Positions 51,060 to 60,209 of a DNA stretch of 64,000 nucleotides are shown piece after piece. Source of the stretch: UBA7672 sp963738625 (GTDB taxonomy: Bacteria; Pseudomonadota; Alphaproteobacteria; Caulobacterales; Hyphomonadaceae); assembly GCA_963738625.1 (NCBI GenBank), contig CAVTXH010000020.1, forward strand, positions 558,001-622,000, given 5' to 3'. A program made the position numbers and the translations under genes. The notes beneath the pieces are model-generated. The model saw nothing but the letters and a program-made list of their open reading frames with translations. It searched no databases and was not told the origin of the DNA. Every line of letters starts with the position of its first letter. The first letter of the stretch is position 1.

Positions 51060-54000
51060 CTAGAAGGTCTTCTTGATGCCGATCTCGAACGTGCGGCCCA
51101 GCGGGTTGCCGAGACGCGGATCGTAGCCGAGCTCTTCTTGAGCCGGGGGCGGATCCTTGTCGGTGATGTTGTTGACGCTTGCGGTAAGACGCATCGTTTC
51201 GGTGATGTCGAAGAGGTAGGTCAGGTCGTAGGTGAGCCACTCTTCGCCGGTCTCGCCATACTGGATGCCGGCGCGTTCATCCGTCACGGCGCTGACAAAG
51301 TTCGCGCCGAGGCGGAAGTTGTGCGAGTCCATCTTGTAGTTTGCCGAGAAGTTGGCGCGCCATTCCGGGGCGGCCGACGCGACGGTTGCAAAGTTCAGCG
51401 TGCCGAGGCGGTCATCGCCGGTGCTCACGACCACGCCGTCGAGCGACGTCGGACCCGTGAGCAGTTCGGTGACCTGTGTTGCCGTGAGATTGAGGGTAAG
51501 ATCGCCTGGGCCGACCGGCATCTCGTAAGTGACCTGATAGTCGATGCCGTTCGTCGTCTGGCCCGGGCCGTTGCCGAACACCGTCGATATCGAGGAGAAC
51601 GAGTTCTGGTTGGCGCCGAGGCCGATTGAGCAGCCTGCGTTGAACGTCACCCGCCTAATCAGCGGCTGGACATTGGGATCGCAGGTCGTGATCGTCGGGC
51701 CGCCGTTCGTAACAAGAACGGGACCGTTGTAAACGAGCGCGAGGATCTGGTTGGGATCGGCGAGCTGCCCGATCTCGTCTTCCGTCTCGATGTTGAAGTA
51801 GTCGATGATGAAGCGGAAGTCGTGCTCGGGGGCAAAGCCCTGCGACTGCCAGATGGCGCCCACATTCCAGGCCGTTGCCGTTTCCGGAACGAGGCTGGAG
51901 TCGGTGATGAACTGGGCGCCGAGCCAGTTGCCGCCGGCCAGCGTGTAGCTGCGGACGGCGTTGTTGATTTCTCCCGGGATGACGCCGACCGGCGGAGCCT
52001 GGTAGTTGGTGCCGTACGACCCGCGCAGCGACAGCGGTCCGAACACGTCCCATTTGCCGGACACCTTGTACACCGTGGCGCCGAGGCCGCCGGAGAACTC
52101 CTCGCGGCGAACGGCTGCCTGGAAGTTCAGGGTGTCGAGCAGCGGAATCTGCAACTCGCCGAAGAGCGAGTATTGCTGCTGGTCGTTGTAGTCGGGCGGG
52201 TTGATGCCGAAGAACACGAACGGCCCCGGGTTGTCGGGCGTGCAGCCGCGGAACAGCGGATCGGTGGTCGGCCGGGGCGTTTGTGGCACAGCCGGGCTGC
52301 CGCCCGTGGTGCTGGTGGGCCAGTCGCACTGGAGATTGCCGTTGTACAGCGGGCTGTTCACAACCTCGCGCAGCTCAAGCTGCCGCACTTGTCCGCCAAG
52401 CGCCCAACCGACTTCGCCGCCGGGCAGATTGATGCCCGACATGCCGTTGAACACCAGGTCGGCCGTCAGGCTGCTGTTGATGTCCTCGGACGCGCGATCG
52501 TCGAACAGCCAGCGCGCCAGCTCGAGCGAGTTCTCCTGGCCGGCAACGTATTGCGGGTTGGTAAGGCCGCGTTCGGGCTGGTTCGGGAAGTTGGTGGCGA
52601 AGGGGTTCCACCACTGGCACGCGCCTTTGCCTGCCGCCGCTGGGTTCTGCGTGCCGAAGCGCGCAGGATCGAGGTCGGGGGCGCTGCAGGCCGGTCCGCC
52701 GAAGCCGTTGAGGGCCTCCTGCAGGCGGAAGCCGAGAATGTCCGCGGCGTCAGCATAGCTGATCGACTGGTTGTAAGTCAGCGCGGCGTCGTAGCCGACC
52801 TCCTTGAATATACCGGCCCAGTCGCCCAACACGCCCTTGAGGCCGGCGGACACGCGCCACACCTGGTTGTCGATCTTCGAAGGCACGCCATAGCCGTTGC
52901 CTTGGCCGAACACCGGGTTCCCGCCATGCGCGAACGCCCGGTAGGTCGTCGGCGTGAAGCCTTGTGCTCCGGCCGGTGCGCCGGTGCGGGCCGCGAAAGC
53001 TGCCGCAAACGGGTTGGTGATCGGGACATAGAACTGGTTGACCGCTCCGGTCGCCATGGCTGGACCGCGGATGACAGGCTGGGCCGGCGATCCGAACACC
53101 TGCGGCGACAGCACCTGACCGTACGACGCCTCGAAATGGAAATCCATATTGTCGCTGACCGCAGTGTTCAGCTGCGCATAGCCACGGAAGATGTCGTTCT
53201 CTTCGACGAGGTTGTAGTATGAGATATAGTTATAGTTGCACGTGAACGTGTTGACGTAGAAGCCGCCCACCGCCGCACAGCTAGCGGGGCTGAAGTCGGA
53301 GATCGGGGCTGCAAGCGCTGTCCCGAATTCGTTGGCGAGCGTCGGGGTGGGCGGCAATGCACCGCGCGGCGTCCAGCCGGCGAGGTTGGTCAACGTCGAC
53401 CACGGGGCCGGGTTCACCAGGAAGTTGAAAGAGGCGGTCGCGAAGTCGCGATCCTCGGTTTCGAGACGGGAGCGGTGCTCCCATTCGGCCGACCACATGA
53501 AGTTGGTGTCGCCCTCGCCGACGCCGCCGAGCAGGCTGACGCTGTAATCGCCATCAGATCCGTCGATGTATTTATAGCTGGCCCGGGCCTCGAGGCCGGT
53601 GAAATTGTCGCGCGTTATGAAGTTGACGACGCCGCCGGTGGCGTCTGCGCCGTAGATGACCGCGGCGCCGTCTTTCAGGACTTCGGTGCGCGCCAAGGCG
53701 GCCGCGGGGATGTTCGACGTGTTCTCGCTTCCGCGGCGGCCGTTCAGCAGCGTCAGCGTCTTGTCTGCGCCCAGGCCGCGAAGGTTGAAGTTCACGGAGC
53801 CGGTGAGGGCTGCGCCGGAGAAGTAGTAGGCCTCGCCCGTTGTCGGGCCGGCGATCGTCAGGGTCTTGGCGAATTCAAGAGCAGTGGGCGCACCCTGTTC
53901 TTCCAGCTCTGCGGCTGAGAAAACTTCGACCGGGAGAGCTGCGGCTTCCGAAGAGCCCGCGATAAACGAGCCGGTGATGACGACCCGATCTTGTGGGGTC

Positions 54001-54134
54001 TGTTCCGCCGCGGCCTGCGGCGCTGCTTGATCGACCTGTGGCGCGGGCGCCGCTTCTTGCGCAAAGACAGGTAGCGCCCCGCCCAAGCCAACCAGAATCG
54101 CAGCGCTCGAAGCGCCGCGGAGCGTGAACTTCAT
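51060..54134 (-). CDS. TonB-dependent outer-membrane receptor
   Basis: A 1024-residue receptor. Signal peptide ends ALPVFA-QE. The plug domain starts RVVITGSFIAGSSEAAALPVEVF (TonB box region TVVITG-like), with the LRGLGADKTLTLLNGRR block and DGAAVIYGADATGGVVNFITR. The rest is a 22-strand barrel ending in the canonical terminal FEIGIKKTF. The Gln/Ala/Pro-rich segment before the plug (residues 27-46) is a spacer. It resembles the large receptors of Caulobacterales that import saccharides or other carbon compounds. Divergent from the glycerol transporter, but a substrate link is not shown. Confidence 0.92.
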   Translation of the reverse strand: MKFTLRGASSAAILVGLGGALPVFAQEAAPAPQVDQAAPQAAAEQTPQDRVVITGSFIAGSSEAAALPVEVFSAAELEEQGAPTALEFAKTLTIAGPTTGEAYYFSGAALTGSVNFNLRGLGADKTLTLLNGRRGSENTSNIPAAALARTEVLKDGAAVIYGADATGGVVNFITRDNFTGLEARASYKYIDGSDGDYSVSLLGGVGEGDTNFMWSAEWEHRSRLETEDRDFATASFNFLVNPAPWSTLTNLAGWTPRGALPPTPTLANEFGTALAAPISDFSPASCAAVGGFYVNTFTCNYNYISYYNLVEENDIFRGYAQLNTAVSDNMDFHFEASYGQVLSPQVFGSPAQPVIRGPAMATGAVNQFYVPITNPFAAAFAARTGAPAGAQGFTPTTYRAFAHGGNPVFGQGNGYGVPSKIDNQVWRVSAGLKGVLGDWAGIFKEVGYDAALTYNQSISYADAADILGFRLQEALNGFGGPACSAPDLDPARFGTQNPAAAGKGACQWWNPFATNFPNQPERGLTNPQYVAGQENSLELARWLFDDRASEDINSSLTADLVFNGMSGINLPGGEVGWALGGQVRQLELREVVNSPLYNGNLQCDWPTSTTGGSPAVPQTPRPTTDPLFRGCTPDNPGPFVFFGINPPDYNDQQQYSLFGELQIPLLDTLNFQAAVRREEFSGGLGATVYKVSGKWDVFGPLSLRGSYGTNYQAPPVGVIPGEINNAVRSYTLAGGNWLGAQFITDSSLVPETATAWNVGAIWQSQGFAPEHDFRFIIDYFNIETEDEIGQLADPNQILALVYNGPVLVTNGGPTITTCDPNVQPLIRRVTFNAGCSIGLGANQNSFSSISTVFGNGPGQTTNGIDYQVTYEMPVGPGDLTLNLTATQVTELLTGPTSLDGVVVSTGDDRLGTLNFATVASAAPEWRANFSANYKMDSHNFRLGANFVSAVTDERAGIQYGETGEEWLTYDLTYLFDITETMRLTASVNNITDKDPPPAQEELGYDPRLGNPLGRTFEIGIKKTF

Positions 54135-54493
54135 AGTGTAGCCTCCCCGTACGAGTCTGTATCGACTCTCTTTGTGTTTTCAGTCTTGAACAGAATGCGA
54201 CGTCACGTCAATGACACGGAAGACATGATGGTGGTGGAATCGCCATCCGAGGCCGGTTGGCGGCAATTACCTGCCTTCCGACCCCGGAAAGTTCAGAGCC
54301 CAATTTCTCTAAAGCGGGTAGTTTCCATCCCGTGAAAGCGGGGGGCAAGGCAAAAATTTGCCTCTCAGGCGAAGCCAGTGGCGCGAATGCCTCAGCGGCC
54401 AAACAGTCGCAAATCCGTGCAGGCTTCATAAGAAAGCAAACGAGCGGCTCGCGAGAAAGCCGGGCGCCCAATGCGTTCGCTCTGGCGGTCTTC

Positions 54494-54823
54494 CTAGAGC
54501 TTCTTGGTTGCCGCACGTTCGAAGATGCGGTCACGAGGATCGCCGACGCTCGGATGGCGACCAAGGCTTTGCTGATAGGACTTCTTATTCTTTTCCAGCA
54601 GGTTGATTACCCAAGCCCGCAGTTCAAAGTCTTGCCGGAATGTCGCCGAATAGATGTAGCTCAGGTCGAACAGCGGGAGTCTTTCGAAGTGCGAGCCTGC
54701 TCGCGATGTGCGAGCCTGCTCGCTGAGCTCGTCTGGCGTTGCGTCGTCCGAGCGCCGAGCGAAGCTGTGCGAATGAAAACCCGGGTCGCGTGCCTTGGTT
54801 TGACGCCGCCGGGCTTTCGCGGC
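54494..54823 (-). pseudogene. unrecognised gene remnant (C-terminal piece)
   Basis: An open frame without any ATG, GTG or TTG. Its C-terminal two thirds read like real protein: ERLPLFDLSYIYSATFRQ, DFELRAWVINLLEKNKKSY and GRHPSVGDPRDRIFERAATK then KL and TAG. A 16-base sequence is repeated with a 19-base period at 54689-54704 and 54708-54723, which shifts the frame. Removing one copy joins this tail to the other upstream frame (LRSALGRRNARRAQRAGSH). The family is not recognised. It lies directly before glpS. Confidence 0.55.
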
Positions 54824-54860
54824 CTAACTCGCCGAGGAAAGGAATCGCGGGCCGGAACCG

Positions 54861-55895
54861 ATGCTGGAGTTGAGGGGTGTTTCCCGGCGCGTCGATGGCG
54901 CTGCACATCTCCTCGATGTGTCGCTGAGCCTTTCGCGCGGCAGTCTCAACGTGCTGCTGGGGCCGACGCTGGCCGGCAAGACCAGCTTGATGAGGATCAT
55001 GGCCGGCCTCGACAGACCCAGCGACGGCTCGGTTTGGTTCGACGGCAAGGACGTTACGCCGACGCCTGTAGCTAAGCGCAATGTCGCGATGGTCTACCAG
55101 CAATTCATCAACTACCCCGGCTGGAGCGTGCGCGACAACATCGCTTCGCCGCTGAAGGTCAAACGCACGCCCAAGGCCAAGATCAAGGAAGAGGTGGCGC
55201 GCGTCGCGAGCCTGCTCCGCCTCGAGCGCTATCTCGATCGCAAGCCGCTGGAGCTTTCAGGCGGACAGCAGCAGCGTGTGGCGCTGGCGCGGGCGTTGGT
55301 GAAAAAGGCTGACCTCGTCCTGCTCGACGAACCGCTCGCCAACCTCGACTACAAGCTGCGAGAGGAGCTGCGCACAGAACTGCCCAAGCTGTTCGCGGAC
55401 TCGAATTCGGTTGTCGTCTATGCAACGACAGATCCGACGGAAGCTCTGCTGCTGGGCGGCGCAACGGCGACGATGAGTGAGGGGCGGATCACTCAGATCG
55501 GCCCGACGCTGGAGGTTTATCGCCGGCCGCGCGATCTCATCACGGCCAGGACGTTTTCGGATCCGCCGCTCAACACCGTGGGGGTGGAAAGCGTCGGCGC
55601 GAAGCATGCGCCCGCCAGCGCGGCGACACTGGGATTCCGGTCACATCACCTGAAGCCGGGCGTGGGCGGCCCGCGGGCGCAAAGGTTCACCGTCGCCGTG
55701 ATCTCGACCGAGATCACCGGTTCGGAAAGCTTCGTCCACGTATCATTCGGAACGGAGCGCTGGGTGATGCTGGCGCACGGCGTGCACGTCTATCCGCCGG
55801 GCGAGCAGCTCGAGGCGCATGTCGAGCCTGAGCATCTGATGGCGTTCGACGCCTCTGGCCGCTCGCTCGGTCCCGTGCTGAGCGAGGCGACGTAG
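54861..55895 (+). CDS. glpS: glycerol ABC transporter ATPase GlpS
   Basis: A 344-residue ABC ATPase. Walker A is LGPTLAGKTSLMR (about 33-45), the signature is LELSGGQQQRVALARAL (about 129-145), and Walker B is LVLLDEPLANLD. The H-loop position reads VVVYATTDPTEAL: Thr replaces His, as I recall for GlpS-type subunits. A C-terminal TOBE-like domain follows. It pairs with GlpT to power glycerol import. First gene of the operon; the glpT ATG follows directly. Confidence 0.9.
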   Translation: MLELRGVSRRVDGAAHLLDVSLSLSRGSLNVLLGPTLAGKTSLMRIMAGLDRPSDGSVWFDGKDVTPTPVAKRNVAMVYQQFINYPGWSVRDNIASPLKVKRTPKAKIKEEVARVASLLRLERYLDRKPLELSGGQQQRVALARALVKKADLVLLDEPLANLDYKLREELRTELPKLFADSNSVVVYATTDPTEALLLGGATATMSEGRITQIGPTLEVYRRPRDLITARTFSDPPLNTVGVESVGAKHAPASAATLGFRSHHLKPGVGGPRAQRFTVAVISTEITGSESFVHVSFGTERWVMLAHGVHVYPPGEQLEAHVEPEHLMAFDASGRSLGPVLSEAT

Positions 55896-55896
55896 T

Positions 55897-56989
55897 ATGG
55901 CGCGCATCGACCTCGCCAATATCCGCCATGCTTATGGGCCGTTGCCTGCCAGCGACAAGGACTACGCGCTGCGACATGTGAATCAGGCGTTCGACAACGG
56001 CGGCGCCTATGCGCTGCTGGGGCCTTCGGGCTGCGGCAAGACTTCGCTGCTCAACATCATCTCAGGCCTGGTCGCACCGACGCAGGGCCGCGTGCGGATC
56101 GACGGCGAGGACGTGACCGGGCTGCCGACCGAAAAACGCAACATAGCGCAGGTGTTCCAGTTTCCCGTGATCTACGACTCGATGACCGTGCGCGAGAATC
56201 TCGCTTTCCCGCTGCGCAATCGCGGCGTGAAGAAGGACGCTGCCAACAAGCGCGTCGACGAAGTGCTGGAGATGATCGGCCTCAAGACCCAGGCCGGGCG
56301 CCGCGCGCGCGGCCTGTCTGCTGACGAGAAGCAGAAGATCTCGCTGGGGCGCGGGCTGGTGCGCTCGGACGTCAGCGCCATCCTGTTCGACGAGCCGCTC
56401 ACCGTGATCGACCCGCAGATGAAGTGGGAGTTGCGCGCGCAGCTGCAAGGACCTGCACAAGCGCTTTGGCTACACCATGATTTACGTCACGCATGACCAG
56501 ACCGAAGCGCTGACCTTCGCCGACACTGTCGTGGTGATGTACGAGGGGCAGATCGTGCAGGTCGGAACGCCCGCCGAGCTGTTCGAGAAGCCGAGCCACA
56601 CCTTCGTCGGATACTTCATCGGCTCGCCGGGCATGAACCTGATCCCCACAAAGCTTGAGGGCGGCAATGTCCGCGTCGGCGAATATATCGCGCCCCTTCC
56701 CCTGATCCCGAAATTCAGGGGAACGCCCAAGCTCGAGCTTGGCGTGCGGCCGGAATTCATTCGCATCGGCGCAGAAGGCATTCCTGCCAGGATCGAACGC
56801 GTTGAAGACGCCGGCCGGCTGCAGATCGTGCATACCATAGCGGAGGGCCATGCGATCGTTGCGGTGCTGCGCGAGGGCGAGGTCATTCCCGCCGATCCGC
56901 ACATCACTATCGATCCAAAGGGGCTGAACCTCTACGCCGATAGCTGGCGCGTCGAGCTTGGCGGTGCTGTCGTGGAGGCCGCATCGTGA
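55897..56989 (+). pseudogene. glpT: glycerol ABC transporter ATPase GlpT, frameshifted
   Basis: An ABC ATPase of about 363 residues read in two frames. The first gives Walker A LLGPSGCGKTSLLN, the atypical signature LSADEKQKISLGRGLVR and Walker B ILFDEPLTVIDP, then ends in nonsense after LRAQL. The second resumes KDLHKRFGYTMIYVTHDQTEAL and the TOBE domain. Skipping the C at 56446 restores GCGCAGCTG-AAGGACCTG and one protein. The 3' end overlaps glpP (GTGA), so the gene appears otherwise intact. Real frameshift or assembly error. Confidence 0.88.
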
Positions 56990-57867
56990 AGCCCACGAAC
57001 CAGAAAGCGTGGCTGCTCGTCCTTCCGGTGCTCGTGCTGGTTGCGATCTCGGCGATTATCCCGCTGATGACCGTGGTCAACTATTCGGTGCAGGACACGT
57101 TCGGGAACAACCAGTTCTTCTGGGCAGGCACGGCCTGGTATGAGCAGGTGCTGCATTCGGAGCGGTTTTGGAATGCGCTGCTGCGCAACCTGATTTTCTC
57201 CGGCATCATTCTAGCAATCGAGATTCCGCTCGGCGTTTTCGTGGCGCTGCACATGCCGCGCAAGGGCTGGGGCGTGCCGGTGTGTCTGGTGCTGATGGCG
57301 CTGCCGCTGCTGATCCCATGGAATGTCGTCGGCACCATCTGGCAGGTGTTCGGCAGGGTGGATATCGGGCTCCTCGGCGCCGCGTTGAAGGGCATGCGAG
57401 TCGACTACAACTACGTGCAGGATCCCACCGACGCGTGGGCGACGCTGATCGTGATGGACGTCTGGCACTGGACCAGCCTCGTGGCCCTGCTCGCCTATGC
57501 CGGCCTTGTTTCGATTCCGGACGCTTACTATCAGGCCGCTCGCATTGACGGAGCATCGGGCTGGGCGGTGTTCCGGCACATCCAGCTGCCCAAGTTGACG
57601 CGCGTGCTCACCATCGCGGTGCTGCTGCGATTCATGGACTCGTTTACGATTTACACCGAGCCGTTCGTGGTCACAGGCGGAGGGCCGGGCAACTCGACCA
57701 CATTCGTCTCGATCGACCTCGTGCAGCAGGCGACAGGAAGCTTCGACCTTGGCCCTGCAGCGGCGATGTCGATCATCTACTTCTTGATCATCCTTGCTTT
57801 CTCGTGGGTGTTCTATGCGGTGATGACGCGCGAGGATGTGGCGACGAAGCCGGAGGGCGCGCCATGA
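56986..57867 (+). CDS. glpP: glycerol ABC transporter permease GlpP
   Basis: A 293-residue ABC permease of the MalF type with six helices, the first being AWLLVLPVLVLVAISAIIPLM. The EAA loop interacting with the ATPases is IPDAYYQAARIDGASGWAVF, with the conserved EAA/DGA pattern. GTG start overlaps the glpT stop by 4 bases, and the stop overlaps the glpQ ATG. Confidence 0.9.
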   Translation: MKPTNQKAWLLVLPVLVLVAISAIIPLMTVVNYSVQDTFGNNQFFWAGTAWYEQVLHSERFWNALLRNLIFSGIILAIEIPLGVFVALHMPRKGWGVPVCLVLMALPLLIPWNVVGTIWQVFGRVDIGLLGAALKGMRVDYNYVQDPTDAWATLIVMDVWHWTSLVALLAYAGLVSIPDAYYQAARIDGASGWAVFRHIQLPKLTRVLTIAVLLRFMDSFTIYTEPFVVTGGGPGNSTTFVSIDLVQQATGSFDLGPAAAMSIIYFLIILAFSWVFYAVMTREDVATKPEGAP

Positions 57868-58670
57868 AGCGTGTACGCCTCTCCTGGATCGTGCCCACGA
57901 TCTACATAGTGTTCCTGATGCTGCCGATCTATTGGCTCATCAACATGAGCTTCAAGACCAACACCGAGATCACTTCCGGCTTCTCGCTCTGGCCGCAACA
58001 GCCGACCCTGCGCAACTACACCGTGATCTTCACGGATCCGAGCTGGTATTCCGGCTATATCAACTCGATCATCTACGTCGTGCTCAACACGGTGATCTCG
58101 GTCGCGGCCGCCTTGCCCGCCGCCTATGCATTTTCGCGCTACCGGTTCTTTGGCGACAAGCATCTGTTCTTCTGGCTGCTGACAAACCGGATGGCGCCAG
58201 CTGCCGTGTTCGCGCTTCCTTTCTTCCAGCTCTATTCGGCGTTCGGCCTGATCGACACGCACATCGCCGTGGCGCTGGCGCACAGCCTGTTCAACGTGCC
58301 GCTGGCGGTCTGGATTCTCGAAGGCTTCATGAGCGGCGTGCCGCGCGAGATCGACGAGACAGCTTACGTCGACGGCCATTCATTCCCCAGCTTCTTCGCG
58401 CGCATCTTCATGCCGTTGATCGCCTCGGGCATCGGCGTCGCCGCGTTCTTCTGCTTCATGTTCTCGTGGGTCGAGCTGCTGATCGCGCGGACGCTGACCA
58501 CCACGACCGCAAAGCCGATCGCCGCTATCATGACGCGTACGGTCTCTGCTTCGGGCATGGACTGGGGCGTGCTGGCGGCGGCTGGGGTCCTGACCCTCAT
58601 TCCAGGGGCGATCGTGATCTGGTTTGTGCGCAACTACATCGCCAAGGGCTTTGCGCTCGGGAGGGTGTGA
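57864..58670 (+). CDS. glpQ: glycerol ABC transporter permease GlpQ
   Basis: A 268-residue ABC permease of the MalG type. First helix IVPTIYIVFLMLPIYWLINM is followed by a signature block NMSFKTNTEITSGFSLWP. The EAA loop is VPREIDETAYVDGHSFPSFF. ATG 57864 (ATGA overlap with glpP) is chosen over a longer frame. It forms the channel with GlpP. Confidence 0.9.
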   Translation: MKRVRLSWIVPTIYIVFLMLPIYWLINMSFKTNTEITSGFSLWPQQPTLRNYTVIFTDPSWYSGYINSIIYVVLNTVISVAAALPAAYAFSRYRFFGDKHLFFWLLTNRMAPAAVFALPFFQLYSAFGLIDTHIAVALAHSLFNVPLAVWILEGFMSGVPREIDETAYVDGHSFPSFFARIFMPLIASGIGVAAFFCFMFSWVELLIARTLTTTTAKPIAAIMTRTVSASGMDWGVLAAAGVLTLIPGAIVIWFVRNYIAKGFALGRV

Positions 58671-58676
58671 AGCGTC

Positions 58677-59018
58677 ATGGCCACGCTGGCCGACATTCGT
58701 CGCGCTGCGCTGGCCTTGCCGGGCGCCGTGGAGCTCGATTCGCATGGCGGCGCCTGGTTCAACGTCGGGAAGAAGACGTTCGTGCTCTACTGGGCGCAGG
58801 ACGAGCGCTGGATCTTCAAGCTGCCCAAGCCGCGGCAGGAGCTTCTCTTCGAGGCGCGTCCCGACGTCTTCAAGCCGTTCCGCGCCGGGGCGATGGTCTG
58901 GAGTTATGTGGCGATCGAGGAGTTGACGCGTGCGGAGGTTGCCAGCCTCGTGACGGATGCATGGACAACCATCGTACCGAAGAAGGTCGCACGCGTTCAT
59001 CTGGGCAAGGACGGCTGA
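58677..59018 (+). CDS. MmcQ/YjbR-family protein
   Basis: A 113-residue protein of the MmcQ/YjbR fold (CyaY-like): ADIRRAALALPGAVELDSHGGAWFNVGKKTF (shown as LALPGAVELDSHGG and FNVGKKTFVLYW) and a C-terminal AWTTIVPKKVARVHL. The family is DNA-binding-like, of unclear role. It starts 6 bases after glpQ on the same strand, so it is probably transcribed with the transporter, although no such gene belongs to the rhizobial operon. Confidence 0.85.
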   Translation: MATLADIRRAALALPGAVELDSHGGAWFNVGKKTFVLYWAQDERWIFKLPKPRQELLFEARPDVFKPFRAGAMVWSYVAIEELTRAEVASLVTDAWTTIVPKKVARVHLGKDG

Positions 59019-59161
59019 TTTTGCGAGGCAGCGCGGCCGTGTAGCGCTACGGGTTATGATGCGCGTCCAAATCTGCTATTCTGCCTCGGTTACCGCCCTG
59101 ACGGCATAAGGGGTGGGACGCAGATACGAGTGAAACGCAGCAAAAGAGCCAGGAGATCAAG

Positions 59162-59422
59162 ATGGCCAACGCATACACCTCCCCTGAAGCCGCCAATGTC
59201 GAGAAACGGCGGATGGGTCAGAGGCTGACCCTCATCGGCGCCGTCCTTGCGGGCGGCGGCATTCTCGGAATCGTCCTTGCAACCGTGCTCAAGATCACCT
59301 GGATCCTGAGCTTCCTCGGCGGCGCGATCGGCGGGTTGGCGTGGCTGGCCGTGCTCGTCGGCGGCGGCCTGTTCGTCTACGGCTTCCTCCAGATCAAGTC
59401 AGCGCGCGGAAACGGCGTGTGA
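59162..59422 (+). CDS. small two-helix membrane protein, operon insert 1
   Basis: An 86-residue protein. Polar N-terminus, then two glycine-rich helices (LTLIGAVLAGGGILGIVLATVL and GLAWLAVLVGGGLFVYGFL, given in part). The ribosome site AGGAGAT precedes the ATG. Its end overlaps the next gene by GTGA. It begins a tight run of four genes ending in glpU. Family not recognised. Confidence 0.7.
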   Translation: MANAYTSPEAANVEKRRMGQRLTLIGAVLAGGGILGIVLATVLKITWILSFLGGAIGGLAWLAVLVGGGLFVYGFLQIKSARGNGV

Positions 59423-59664
59423 CGACACCGGCGTCGAACGTTGAACACGACAAGGCCAGGCGCCAGATGATGACCGGCGTCATGCTTGTCATGGGCTCCT
59501 GCGTGTTCGGCGGCCTGTTGGCTGTGGTGCTGATGGCGATTGATCAGCGCACGGGCGCCGGCGCAGTCGCGGTAGTCGCCGGCATCGGCATCCTGGTCGG
59601 CGTCGGCGTGCAGGTAGGCGGCTTCCGCAAGCTGAAGGCCGCAACCCAGGAGAGCGGGAAATGA
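59419..59664 (+). CDS. small two-helix membrane protein, operon insert 2
   Basis: An 81-residue protein from a GTG that overlaps the previous stop. N-terminus TTPASNVEHDKARRQM, then two helices (MTGVMLVMGSCVFGGLLAVV and GAVAVVAGIGILVGVGVQVG), and a basic end. Its layout resembles insert 1 (polar N-terminus, two Gly-rich helices), suggesting a paralogous pair. The stop overlaps the next ATG by 4 bases. Confidence 0.7.
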   Translation: MTTPASNVEHDKARRQMMTGVMLVMGSCVFGGLLAVVLMAIDQRTGAGAVAVVAGIGILVGVGVQVGGFRKLKAATQESGK

Positions 59665-59879
59665 TTCCGGGCGGGCAGTCCGTTCTGGTTGGCGCGCTGC
59701 TCATTGCGGCAGCCGCGATGTCGAAGCTTCCCGCCGATGCCTGCGTCAGCGGCTCGAGCGCTGACCTGGCGGATGCGATCAAAGGGTCCATCGCCGGGCT
59801 GCTTGGCGGGGCTGGAGCGATCGCGATTGTCGCCGGCGCCGCTTTGGCGTCGCTCGGCTGGATCGAGGCCCGGAAATGA
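59661..59879 (+). CDS. small membrane protein, operon insert 3
   Basis: A 72-residue protein coupled to both neighbours by ATGA overlaps. Two hydrophobic segments (QSVLVGALLIAAAAMS and SIAGLLGGAGAIAIVAGAAL) flank a short loop with one Cys (DACVSGSS). The first could be a signal peptide. Family not recognised. Composition agrees with the neighbouring genes, so there is no sign of foreign origin. Confidence 0.65.
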   Translation: MIPGGQSVLVGALLIAAAAMSKLPADACVSGSSADLADAIKGSIAGLLGGAGAIAIVAGAALASLGWIEARK

Positions 59880-60163
59880 ACTTCTCGTGGATGGCCTGGA
59901 CGCTGCCAACCGCGCTGTTCTTCGTCGGCATCGCCGCGCTCCTCGTCGGCATGGGTTTCGTTACGAAGTACGCTGTACGCAACGAACCCCGCGTCGGCGT
60001 GCTGGGCATCGCCACCCAGCGGGGAGACCGGCTGTTCCTCTCCCTCCTCGGCTCCGCCTTCATCCATCTTGCGTGGATCGGTCTTGTCCCAGCCGCCTGG
60101 CCGCTGTGGATAGCCACCCTGGCATCGCTAGTTTACGCGGCGCTCGTTTTCCGATTTGCTTGA
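59876..60163 (+). CDS. glpU: DUF2160 membrane protein GlpU
   Basis: A 95-residue three-helix protein matching DUF2160: NFSWMAWTLPTALFFVGIAA at the start, then LGIATQRGDRLFLSLLGSAF and HLAWIGLVPAAWPLWIA. In rhizobial glycerol transport operons a DUF2160 gene (glpU) sits between glpQ and glpV, as here. ATG overlaps the previous stop. Its exact function is unknown; an accessory transporter subunit is likely. Confidence 0.88.
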   Translation: MNFSWMAWTLPTALFFVGIAALLVGMGFVTKYAVRNEPRVGVLGIATQRGDRLFLSLLGSAFIHLAWIGLVPAAWPLWIATLASLVYAALVFRFA

Positions 60164-60209
60164 TTCAGAGATTCCGGGGCCGCTGAGTACCCGGCAAGGG
60201 AGGATTTCC

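Noticed and set aside
54257..55075. 272-codon plus-strand frame before and inside glpS
   Set aside because: It has no domain, overlaps glpS in another frame, and the opposite strand carries a better protein-like tail.
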